Assembly: GCA_015680685.1 (NCBI GenBank)
Contig: MNCI01001310.1
Coordinates: 191,281-255,280, forward strand
Length of the DNA: 64,000 bases
Direction of reading: 5' to 3'
Source: Gnetum montanum
Taxonomy: Eukaryota; Streptophyta; Gnetopsida; Gnetales; Gnetaceae
In this document: positions 46,398-56,639 of the stretch, piece by piece
Layout of the letters: every line of letters begins with the position of its first letter
How positions within the stretch are numbered: position 1 is the stretch's first letter
The notes under the pieces: generated by a model
Told to the model about the DNA's origin: nothing
The model's database searches: none
What the model saw: the letters and a program-made list of their open reading frames with translations, nothing else
Position numbers and translations under genes: made by a program

Positions 46398-48397
46398 TTA
46401 GAATGGAGGGTACCCCCCATAGCTAAATGGTTGGGCATGGATAGAATTAATAAATGGAAGGTGGGCATCCTTGCATGTTGAAAATATTGGGACCTGGTCA
46501 TACTTACCCCATTGGGGTTCACACACTTGATTAGAGTTGACATAGTGGGGCAAGTTATAAGATGTGGTTAATTTATAAGGAGTTGACCAACTATGGTACT
46601 TGCGACCGTAAGATGGTATGCAAGGATCAACACGTCTCCCCATGTGGCTATATTCATTGGGCCCCATGGTTGTTGGAGTGTTGATTGGTGGCCTAGATAG
46701 AGTAACAGGAGGAATTGAGTTTGAGGAGGTGGATGCATCACCACGTTGAACTTATGCTAAGTTGGAGGATGCAATGGTTTTGAAATTGTGCTATCTCTTT
46801 CTATGGTCCTAGCTAAAGAAAGAATGCTTCCGATGTTGTAGAGGGTTCCCACTGCTATTGACAACAGCAGCACAAGTAACGTTCATGGGTTGGTGTTGTG
46901 GTGCAAAGCCTTTTGGCACAACTGGTGGTGATGTAGAAGAGGGTGAAGTATGAGAATATTGAGGTTGAGGAGAAGTGTAAGGCGCATGAGGTGGTGATTT
47001 TGTTGGAGAGGACATGGGTGGATAGTACTCGGGAGAATGATAACAATGAGGTGAGGTAGAGGATGCTAATCCCGTTGGAGAAATAGGGTGTTGAACATAA
47101 TAAGCATTTGATGTTGGGACATATGAAGGGTATGGTCTAGTTGGCAGTGGCCTCCCCCACGACTGAGGTTTTTGCCACTATGGTTAAACCTGATATTTCT
47201 GTATGAAATCTGGATGTAACATTCCTCCCCAATGCTTATGTAAATGTAACAAAACTGGACATTGGCCTTTGGAGTGATTGTATAGATAGACGTTACATTG
47301 ATATGTGAAATTGGTAGTTGAGTTCTTATTCTTATTATCTTCTACCCTTTGTTTCGATTGTTGCGTGGTGTCCTGTCCTATTTCTCGATTTGGCATAGTC
47401 CTCTAATAATGTTGGCATATTCTCCACATCTTTCATGTACCCAGTCCATCATCTTATTGATATTTGCCTCAATTTCATCTAGTGATTGTAGGATTGGCAA
47501 AGATGATTCCACCTCCTTGAAGTAAGTTGATTTCTCCTCTTCATGATCATGGACCCTTGTTAAGTTGAGATTTTGGTCGTGTTGAGAACTTTCAACATTC
47601 TCCCATTTGGCTATTTCTCCTTCTTCTTTTGCTACCCACTTAATAAGCTCTTGGAATTGATGAGTTCATAGCTCATATAGTTGACCTTGGGCGTACATCC
47701 CTAGGATCTCCCTTGTTTCATTATGGATCCCATCTATGATATGGTACATTAGCCTTTCCTCGAAGAACCCATGGCTTGGGTAGTTGTTTAACAGTGCATA
47801 ATATCTTTCTAAGGCCATGTCCAAGGGTTCATGTTGCGCTTGTTTCCATTCTTGGATTTGTCTCCTCAAGGATGACACTCTTGCATAGGTTTGATATCTT
47901 TCATTGAAGAGTTCTACCATTTTCGGCCAACGTTGAATTGATTTTGGTTTTAATGACCTATACCATACTTTTGCTTGGCCAACGAGTATTAGAGGAAAGA
48001 GCTTAACTTTTTGCCATCCATTATCAATGTCATTCCATGCACAGGCATCATGGAAGGCTTGTAGATGATGTTGGGCATCTAATTCATAGCCTCCTGAAAA
48101 CTTAGAAAAGTTGTTTAAGTTAAGCTTGGGTAGACGGCTTTCCTTACGATGCCTGTGGGGTATTTGAATAGCCTCTTGTATTTCCATTAAGCTTGTAGTG
48201 GCCAGTAGGGGTTCATCGTCACTAGGTATGTTGTGTAGTTGTGAGTTTGGATGATGTTGTTTGCGTTGATGCTTCTAGGAGACCCCTACATTAGATTGGG
48301 TACTCCAAACTTTATCTTCATTATCATATAATTTTTTGGTTCTCCAATGAGTTACCCTACTAGTTGTTACATTGTCATAGTCTTGTGAGAGAGACAT
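46398..48397 (-). pseudogene. E4 gag
   Basis: ATG at 48,397 (MSLSQDYDN) with a stop about 40 codons later. The Retrotrans_gag core is open at 48,187-47,666 (GGYELDAQHHLQAFHDAC, GQAKVWYRSLKP, EWKQAQHEPLDMALERYY). The knuckle at 47,396-47,184 reads CNVYLYNHSKGQC, with the second Cys replaced by Tyr. The Pro/Ser-rich tail runs to the stop at 46,398 and ends GGYPPF as in E1 and E3. It is inactive. Confidence 0.78.
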
Positions 48398-48515
48398 TGT
48401 TGTGAACCGTGTGTGACTTAATTGAATTTAATTTAATTCTTTTCAAAAGGATATATCATTAATACTTGTTATAGGGATCTTCTATGATATAACTAATCTA
48501 AATAACTAGCACTAT

Positions 48516-48533
48516 CCCCGAAAATGGCGCAAA
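48516..48533 (-). promoter_or_regulatory. E4 primer-binding site, diverged tRNA-Asp type
   Basis: The minus strand reads TTTGCGCCATTTTCGGGG next to the 5' LTR. It matches the E1 site except for a GCC-to-TTT change in the middle. Confidence 0.6.
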
Positions 48534-49488
48534 TGATGAGTGGCGAGGTACCCCTACACTCAACCATAGGAATACGAGCATTCACGCACGATCCGGTCGA
48601 ACTCCATGGAAAGGCTAGTTATGGTATCTAGATCGTAACACGTTGATCATAGTTCGCTGTCTTCCCACTTGGACTAGTATTTGCTTTGTCACGTATGGTT
48701 TAGTCCAGAGTGAGGCATATGATGTGATCCTAAACTAATGCTACTCCTAGAGACAATGGAAAATAATCTTGATTAAACTAATAAGCAATAGGAAATGAAG
48801 TCTAAGCTAGCCTAAGTCCAATGAGCATCCATTCCTTAATCATCCGTACACATCTTGGACCTCGTGCATGACTACTACTGGGATTACCAAGCGTAGATCC
48901 TAGGTATGCTACTGGGTTACCAAGTAGTAACACTTAAATGCTCATGATTAAGTCATACTCATTCCACATTTAACAACAAGAATACTAAATGATGGTAAAG
49001 AAATATTAACGAAAGAAATAATAAATAACAATAACAGTTAAATAATTAAACTAAGTGAATGCTGCAATGATGAAGTAATCTCGATCTTTATTGCTGATCA
49101 TGTGCGTGTCCAAGTACGTCACACTCGAATAAAGGTTCCGTACAGTTACATGCATCACACTGCGGGCATGCATTGGGAAAATATTCTAACTCTTGTTGGA
49201 AAAAACTGCAAGAGTCAGGCTACAACTAATTCCTAATATGCCTAAGTGTAGTGGGTGCGTGCTTATTTATAGCTAATTTGCGTAAATGGGGGCGCATCGA
49301 TGCATGGGTGGATGTGTCGACTGGGCTGCGTATACGTGACTGCGTATACGGGGCCCCGTATACGTAGCCTCGATATTGGGAATTCGATATTGTGGATCCG
49401 ATATCAGGACCTATCAGACTAGGGCTTCGATAACTGGGCTCCGATAACTAGGCTCTGATAATTGGGCCTGACAAACCATGACTCATCA
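48534..49488 (-). repeat. E4 right LTR, subfamily A (955 bp)
   Basis: Opens TGATGAGTGGCGAGG and closes ATGACTCATCA. It has the longest cassette in the window (49,279-49,470), mixing ATCGAT, GTCGAC, GTATAC, GGGGCCCC, GATATC and a CGATAAC-type run. TATA-like CTATAAATAAGC is near 49,272-49,261. Confidence 0.88.
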
Positions 49489-50849
49489 TCTACCTACCAC
49501 TAAGCTTATTACTACATAAACCCAAATCTCTAAGAGATTTGGGAACTTATCTATTTCTAGGTAAGGTAGTCACACCTAGCAATGTTCTTAGATATAAAAA
49601 TATTTCTTTGTTTAAAGCCTTTATAAAAACATTTACTCTTTATTTTTTGAATGAAATATATGATACTTTTATTGTTTATAACTCTACTTGGTCTTAGAGA
49701 AAATGATATTTAATCTCAATATGTTTAGTTCTTTCATGAAAAACTAGATTCCTAGAAATAGAAACAATTGCATTATTATCATAATAAATAGTTATTAGAA
49801 CAAAGAATTCTATATTGAAAAACTTTAGTACTTCCCTCATCCAAAAAATTTGTGTGCAATAGTATGAGGCTATAACATATTCGACTTTAGTTGATGATAA
49901 CAAGAGATATCAAAATATCCAATAAACAAACCATCCTCATAACAACTATCAAGCTTGTGAACATTATCGTAATTCTTAATATAACACTTACTCCTAAAAG
50001 TTTTGAAATATTAAATATTAGTCATTTTATCATACTACATTTGATAAAGAGTCTTACCATTATCAACTCTTAACAAATATGCGTTAATGATATACACTGT
50101 TGTTCTAGCTACCTCATTCCAAAAATACTTTGGTACAATCTTCTTAATCATCATTAATCAGGTCATCTCAAGTATAGTTCTATTTTTCTATATCTACAAC
50201 ACCATTTTGCTTTGGTATTATAACTAATAAGAACTACATCTTGATACTTGAATCTCTGCATAACTCATAAAATTCATTTGAGGTGAACTCACCTCCATTA
50301 TCAGTCCTAATAGCTTTGATTTTAAGCCATGTTTTAGTTTCAACTATACTTTTAAATGCCTTGAGTCATTTAAACATATCCAACTTTTTTCTTATGCATG
50401 TAAGCCATGATATTATAGTATAATCATTCATGATAAGAAAGAAATATTTGTTGCCATCAAAGCCAACTACATCGAAAGGTCCATAGAAATCCATATGTAT
50501 TAATTCAAGCTTATCATTATAGTGAGAATTTACTAATTAAGGTAGCTCTAATTTTCTTATCATGTTGGCATGCGGAACATACCTCTTCTAGCTAATGTAC
50601 TTGAGGAATGCCTCTTATAGTTTGAGCCTTGATGAGAGCTTAGATGTTTCTTGAGCTTAAGTGTCCTACTCTTTTGTGCCACAACCTATTGGTACTCATC
50701 TTCGAAATAAGACTTAAACATTGTGGCTGCTCATTTATGGAATATAAAATATTTCTTCTTTAAGTAACATCAGCTTTAAATTTTTTTTCTTTATTTTATA
50801 ATAGACATTTCTCATTCATGAAATAGTGATGATTTTGATGTTTTTTTTA
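49489..50849 (-). pseudogene. Ty1/copia relic: pre-integrase, integrase, RNase H
   Basis: Minus-strand translation from about 50,750 downward gives LGHLSSRNI (pre-integrase), CSACQHDKKIRAT, then integrase landmarks KAIRTDNGGEFTSNEF, QNGVV, NRTILEMT, PKYFWNEV and FRSKCYIKN. It continues into RNase H at 49,903-49,694 (SSTKVEYVIASYYCTQ, YYDNNAIVSISRN, FHERTKHIEI). The reverse transcriptase expected between integrase and RNase H is missing, so there is an internal deletion. Frames shift and stops occur. The protease side continues at 54,378-55,621, on the far side of the pararetrovirus insertion. Confidence 0.8.
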
Positions 50850-51857
50850 TTGCGACATGAACCGACGTTGAAGTGGTAGAAGACCTCTTCGTAGGATCAT
50901 GACATCATGACAAGCCCACTCTTCATATGCTGAAACCATAGATTTTTAGCCCCTCTTAGAATGACCTTTGGATATGAGTGATCTTAACCTAGTAGAAAAT
51001 GACCCAACAGATCAGATCATAAAATCACAATTAAGAAAATTAGAATCCCAGTTAGATGATACTTCTATAGATGACATCAACAAGATTATGTCTTTAAAAA
51101 GAAGGATTAAAGAAAAGAATCAAGAACTGGATGACCAAAGATATCTTATAGAAGAATGCATATTTAAATATCTAGACTCTTAGCCATTAGAAACTGAGAA
51201 AACCTAAGCTTAGAATCAGAAGGAAATACTAAAGAAAAGGAAGAAGAGGAACAAGAGAAGGAACAAGAAGTAAACACACCCCTTCTTGATGAATCACTAT
51301 CAAGAGTACATAGGATAACCCAGTTACAAAAATATATATAGTGGGCAACAAATGAATTACAAGAATTAGAGAAGATCGAAGAAAGTTATCAATGATAGAA
51401 GTATGAAGAAGAAATAGTGGCCATGCCTGTAAATATAGTTAATAAGAATGAAAAAATATCTACTTTACCTTTATGTACATTTATGATAAAATTTGAAAGT
51501 TATAAGTCATATCCTATAGATGTTCTAATAGATAGTGGAGCAGAAGTCTCTTTAGTAAGATGGGATGTTATTCCTTCACACTTTTGGTAGAAAAAAGATA
51601 GGACATTTGTTATGTTTAATATCCATAAGGCGCCACTCAAATACCAAGCCCATATTCCAATTAGAGCTTCTAATAGTAACATATTTTACATAGTTGTTTA
51701 CCATTATGATATGTGGTCTTATGATCTCTTATTAGGAATAGATAATTTAGAAAGGTTAGAACCTTATACCATAGAAAGCTTCTATGTCATGTTAGCCAAT
51801 AATAGGTTTAATAGAAATAATAGCTATAACCAAATGTTCCAGAAACCTATGCACAAT
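50850..51857 (+). pseudogene. endogenous pararetrovirus fragment A (plus)
   Basis: Old copy of a Caulimoviridae-type sequence, in several broken frames. It holds a charged coiled-coil-like stretch (50,968-51,183) and, farther on, an aspartic protease with a DSG active-site triplet near 51,530 and the flap-side region (51,612-51,860). Stops interrupt it and it ends at an inserted LTR. The assignment rests on fragment B, which has the same parts followed by a pararetrovirus-like reverse transcriptase. A and B are inverted copies. It cannot express a whole protein as it stands. Confidence 0.7.
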
Positions 51858-52530
51858 TGATGAGTGGTGAGGTACCCCTACGCCCAACCATATGAATCAC
51901 AAAGCATTCACTCGCAATCTAATCAAATTTCATGGACTTTATAGTTTTTGGTGCACTAGCTCTCTAGGAGGTAAAATTTACATTGAAGATGTTCGTTGTC
52001 TTCCAAACTACACTTGTGAAGCTTTAAGGGTATGGTTTAAGTGTAATTGAGGCACATGATTGTTGTCATTTTATATTTTATGGTTTCAGTGCTTGAAACA
52101 AACAAGATAGAGAATAAAGTAATTTAATACCTACTTTAATCTAATGAGCTAACTACTATTCAACTAGTCCTAACATAAGTATCCTATCCCACTTGCTATA
52201 CACATCCTGAACACGTATAACGTTGCTAGGTTACCAAGCATTAAGTGCTACTAGGATTACCAAACATCATATGCATGCTTGAAGTAGTTGTACTTATGTG
52301 TTTACTTAATTTCTATTTAGGTCATCTCCCTTAATTACTTAATTAGCTTAATTATTGGAAAATATTGAATAAATAGCTGACAACAATAAATGCATGAACA
52401 AAACATTTAAACTATCCAAAATGCTACAAGGTTTATCAAGAAGTTTGTTTTTATTGTCGCACACACTGTCTTGCTTATGTACAACGGTGCTTGAATAAAG
52501 ATTCATACACTTAATGATGAACTTAACAAG
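51858..52530 (-). mobile_element. truncated E-family LTR
   Basis: Opens TGATGAGTGGTGAGG and follows the family LTR for about 670 bp (CTAGGTTACCAAGC, CTAGGATTACCAAAC). It breaks after GAATAAAGATTCATAC, before the TATA box and palindrome cassette. No interior or second LTR follows. Confidence 0.75.
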
Positions 52531-52552
52531 GTTTAGGGTTTAGGGTTTAAGG
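52531..52552 (+). repeat. short telomere-type repeat at a rearrangement junction
   Basis: About three units of TTTAGGG, the common plant telomere repeat, lie between the broken LTR and fragment B of the pararetrovirus. It is too short to be a real telomere relic without further support, but it sits exactly at the junction. Confidence 0.6.
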
Positions 52553-54378
52553 ATGTGGTCTTGGAGTGAGATAGTTCCTTGTGATATCTCAAGTCCTAGA
52601 AATTCAATGGTATCCTTGGAAATTTGCATTTTTGTTGGCGATAAAACCAATCCGTTCTTATCTATGACATCAAAGAAGATTTTCAAGTGTTCTAGATGCT
52701 ATTGTGAGTTTTGGCTCATTATCAGAATATCATCAATATACACCATGATGAAAGGATATGATCCAAAAATTGCATGCATGGAATTTTGGAAGATTGAAGG
52801 GGTTGTTTTTATCCCAAAGGGTAAGACAGTCCATTGATACAAACCTCTAAGCATAGTGAAGGAAATTTTCCATTTTGTCTTATTCTTCCACTTGGATTTG
52901 CCAAAAGCCAAACTTTAAATCAAATTTAGAATAAACATGTGTGTGTAATAATCTCTGGAATAAATCATCTTTACTAGGTATGGGATGTTGTATTGATTTA
53001 ATAAGATCATTCAAGGGCTTATAATTGACCACAAATCTCTTTTTCCCATGCACTTGTTTTGCTCATTTATTAACATAAAAGGTGGCACATGCAAGCATAC
53101 TGTTGCTATTCTGGATTAAATCTTTGTCCAGTAATGCTTGGATTTCCATATCACATTCCTTTTTAAGAGAAGGTGGCATTCCAATATAGTGTGCTTTGGC
53201 CTTTATCTTTATATCTTCTCTTAACTCAATCCTACACTAATGGTGTTTCTTATGTCTAAGTATGGTAGGATCATCATGGGCTAAAGTTAGCAGTTGCTTG
53301 TGGAGTTCTTCAAACTAATGTTTCAGTTTTTCCACATTATTAATCAACCATGGTTTCTTGCTTGGTTTATCATGCTTAAGAATCTAGAACCTTTGCTTAT
53401 AGCTATTATTTTTGTTAAACCTGTTATTGGCTAACATGACATAGGAGCTTCCTATAATATAAGGTTCTAACCTTTCTAAGTTATCTGTTCCTAATAAAAG
53501 ATCATAGCATCTCATATCATAATGATAAACATCTATATAAAATATCTTACTATTAGAAGCTCTAATTGGAATAAGGGCTTGGTATTCAAGTGGCACCTTC
53601 TAGGTATTAAATGTAACAAATTTCCTATCTTTTTTCTCCTACAAGTGTGAAGGAATAACATCCCATCTTGCCAAAGAGACTTTTTCTCCACTATCTATTA
53701 GAACATCTACAGGATATGACTTATAACTTTCAAATTTTATCATAAATGTACATAAAGGTAAAGTAGATATTTTTTCATTTTTATTAACTATATTTATAGG
53801 AATGACCTTTATTTCTTATTCATACTTTTGTTGTTGCTAAATTTCTTTAGTCTTCTCCAATTCTTGTAGTTCATTTGTTGCCCACTATATATATTTTTGT
53901 AACTGGGTTATCCTATGTACTCTTAATAGTGATTCATCAATATGAGGTGTGTTTGCTTGTTGTTCCTTCTCTTGTTCCTCTTCTTCCTTTTCTTCAGTGT
54001 TGTTGTTTAATTCAAAGCTTAGGGTTTTCTCAGTTTCTAGTGGTTGAGAGTCTAGATATTTGAATATGCGTTCTTCTATTAGATATCTTTGTTCATCCAG
54101 TTCTTGATTCTTTTCTTTAATTCTTCTTTTTAGAGACATAATCTTGTTGATATCACATATAGAAGTATCATCTAACTAGGATTCTAATTTTTTTAATTGT
54201 GATTCTATGATTTGATAGGTTGGGTCAGTTTCCATTGGGTCAAGATCACTCATATCTAGAGGTCATTTTAAGAGGGGCTCAAAATCTATGGTTTCGGCAA
54301 ATGAAGAGTAGCTTTGTTGTGATGTCATAATTTTATGAACAGGTCTTCTACCACTTCTACCTTGGTTCATGTGGTAAT
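52553..54378 (-). pseudogene. endogenous pararetrovirus fragment B (minus)
   Basis: Inverted partner of fragment A and longer. On the minus strand it has the coiled-coil-like stretch (54,139-53,885, richer in Glu than A), the protease with a DSG triplet near 53,690, the flap side (53,596-53,384), then a reverse transcriptase piece (52,911-52,699) with an LPFGIK stretch and YIDD at 52,740-52,729. YIDD and its surroundings fit Caulimoviridae better than Ty3/gypsy. Frameshifts and stops break it throughout, and it ends at the telomere-like junction inside the polymerase region. Confidence 0.72.
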
Positions 54379-55621
54379 AATATTATAACCTTCTCTTACA
54401 AACTATCCTGAGCTTAACAAATTATAATAAAAGTTATCAACAAAATGAATATTATGAACTTTAGGAAAAATTGTTATGAATTTTAACTAAAGGAATATCT
54501 CTTACCATGGATTTAGCTTTGTCACTAAAGCTTACCTTTCCTCCGTTGAAGGATTTAAGTATGACAAATTTTAATTTATCAATATTCATGTGTTGAGAAT
54601 AGCCATTATCAAGAAAACATGTCTCTAGGCTACAAGAGCTTTCTGAGGTTAACTGTAAAAGGAGAACTCTTTTTTTGATTGGTCTTCAAATCAATTGTCC
54701 TATTTTGACATTTCTTGAAAAGAGCTTAGTAACATGGGAATAATGTAGACTTTCATAATGAGAAACATCATATGTGTTATAATTTCTTACTCTATGGCCT
54801 AAAGTACCACATTTAAATAAAATTCTTAGAAGAATTTGGTTATCAATCTTAGACCATACTTGATGATCAAAATTCTTGGAGTAGGAAGAATTCCCTTACT
54901 TGTGTGAGAACTGATGGCTTGTGATTACGAAAACTATTTTTAACTTTTACTTTATGCATCGATGTTTTTGTTAAAGATAGATTTGTTGAGGAACAAGACT
55001 CATAACCAAGACTCCTCTTGTCATCACTTGACTATTCATTATTGATGATATCCTTGAACTATTTTAAGCTACAGGCAAACCTTCAAAACAAATCTAACAT
55101 GACTTGAGTAGTCTTACCTTTTCTGTTCTTCTGTAGTAGTAACACTTCTTCTTTTAGCTTTAAATTTTCTTGTTCATTTGATTCAAGTATTGTCTTTTAG
55201 CTCTTGATTTCTTGCTTCCTTTCTTTTAAAACTTTATTTAACTTTTCATTCACTTTGATGACCATCTCTAATTGATCCATTAGCCCTTGTATATCAATGT
55301 CATTAGCTTTTTCATATTCAATTTCAGCTGTGTTCAATGAGTTTATTCCATTTTCATCTCTAATTAATCATGTAATTTTAGATGTGCTAGGAGTTCTTGT
55401 TCATTTAGGTTAGTATACATAAAGTTTTGAAAATCATCATTTGAATCATAATTATCAATCATGGCTTAAAATGAAAATAAGTCTTATGTAATAGTATCAG
55501 AATCATTTATTATAATATTAGTATAAGAAAAATGAGAAAATAAATTTTCTTCAGGATTCTTGATTTCTATACTAATTTCTACATGTTCTAATCTACTTTG
55601 TATTTTGGCTAATTAGGTTTT
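54379..55621 (-). pseudogene. Ty1/copia relic: gag end and protease
   Basis: On the minus strand from 55,600 downward: a Lys/Glu-rich gag end, a degenerate zinc knuckle (FKCGTLGHRVRNY), then a copia-type protease start (CFLDNGYSQHMN, FNGGKVSFSDKAK) with DNG in place of the usual DSG. Together with 49,489-50,849 it makes one copia element in the correct order, split by the pararetrovirus pair at 50,850-54,378. Its reading is interrupted by many stops. Confidence 0.7.
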
Positions 55622-56457
55622 TGATGAGTTGCGAGGTACCCGTACACTTAACCATACGAATACAAGTGTTTCACGTACGATCTGGTTGAACTCTATAAAT
55701 GGGCTAGTTGTGGTATCTAGATAGTTACTCATTGATCATAGTTCGTTGTCTTCCCACATGGACTAGTATTTGCTTTGTCACATATGATTTAGTCCAGAGG
55801 GAGGTTTATGATGTGGTTTCTAACATAGTGTGACTCTTGGAGGCAATGGAAAATAATTTTAATTAAGCTAGGAGGAAAAGGGAAGAGAATCTAAGCTAGC
55901 CTAAGTGCGATGAGCATCCATCCCTTAATCATCTGTACACATCTTGGACATTGTGCACAAATACCACTAGGATTACCAAGTGCATGGCCTAGGTACGCTA
56001 TTGGGATACCAAGTAGTCACACTTGAATGCTCGTAATTAAGTCGTACTCATTCCGTGTTTAAGGAGTTTAGGGTGAAGAGATATTAACTACAAAAGAAAT
56101 AAATAACAATAATAATTAAATGATTAAACTAAGTGAATGCTGCAATGATGAAGTAATATTGATCTTTATTTTTGGTCATGTGCGTGTCCAAGTACGTCAC
56201 ACTTGAATAAAGGTGTCGTACAATTACAATCATCACACTGCGGGCATGCACTGGAAGAGAGGGTTGAGAGGAAAAAATGACAAAAAGACTTTACTCTAAC
56301 ACTAAACTATCTTTTTAACTCCTTGCACCTACATGTGTATTTATAGGCCCGTACAAGAGTCACAATATTGTGCATTCGATATCGCAAGCCAAGCCGCAAT
56401 ATCGTGTACTCGATATCGTGTACGCGATATTGGGGCCTAATGAATCACAATTCATCA
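55622..56457 (-). repeat. E3 3' LTR (836 bp)
   Basis: Subfamily A. TATA-like GGGCCTATAAATACAC is near 56,350-56,338 (minus), with a GATATC/AATATT cassette at 56,360-56,437 and the end ATTCATCA at 56,457. Confidence 0.9.
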
Positions 56458-56639
56458 TACCTCCACAACTGAATGAAAACTCGTCCTCGAGTTAAACAAA
56501 AGAAGAACAAGCTCCATTGATTAAACAGTGAAGAGGTATGGGATTATTAACTGACTAGGAATTTTATTCATGCCGCAGTGGAGAATTTAATAGAACAAAA
56601 TAGGAACAAACACAAAAAAATAATACAAAATCACAAAAT

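Larger units (their letters stand above)
40615..49488 (-). mobile_element. E4: collinear gag-ORF2 element flanked by two unlike LTRs
   Basis: Minus-strand element of 8,874 bp. The left LTR (40,615-41,503) is subfamily B, like the solo LTR at 28.9 kb; the right LTR (48,534-49,488) is subfamily A, like E1 and E3. Outer 5-mers are TTTGC and TCTAC, so no target duplication. The interior (41,504-48,533, 7,030 bp) is collinear with that of E3 (7,001 bp): primer site, gag, spacer, internal palindrome cassette, TATA-like box, ORF2, purine tract. Identical LTRs are expected at insertion, so this is best explained by recombination between two elements. No polymerase genes were found. Confidence 0.8.

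Noticed and set aside
40615-49488. Two separate elements side by side instead of one chimera
   Set aside because: The interior is a single collinear copy of about the same length as that of E3, with one primer site, one gag, one ORF2 and one purine tract at the LTR.
52531-52552. Interstitial telomere marking a chromosome fusion
   Set aside because: Only about three units and flanked by retroelement fragments; far too short for that claim.
50850-54378. Reading the pararetrovirus pair as a functional integrated virus
   Set aside because: Both copies are incomplete, inverted and interrupted by stops, frameshifts and another element.
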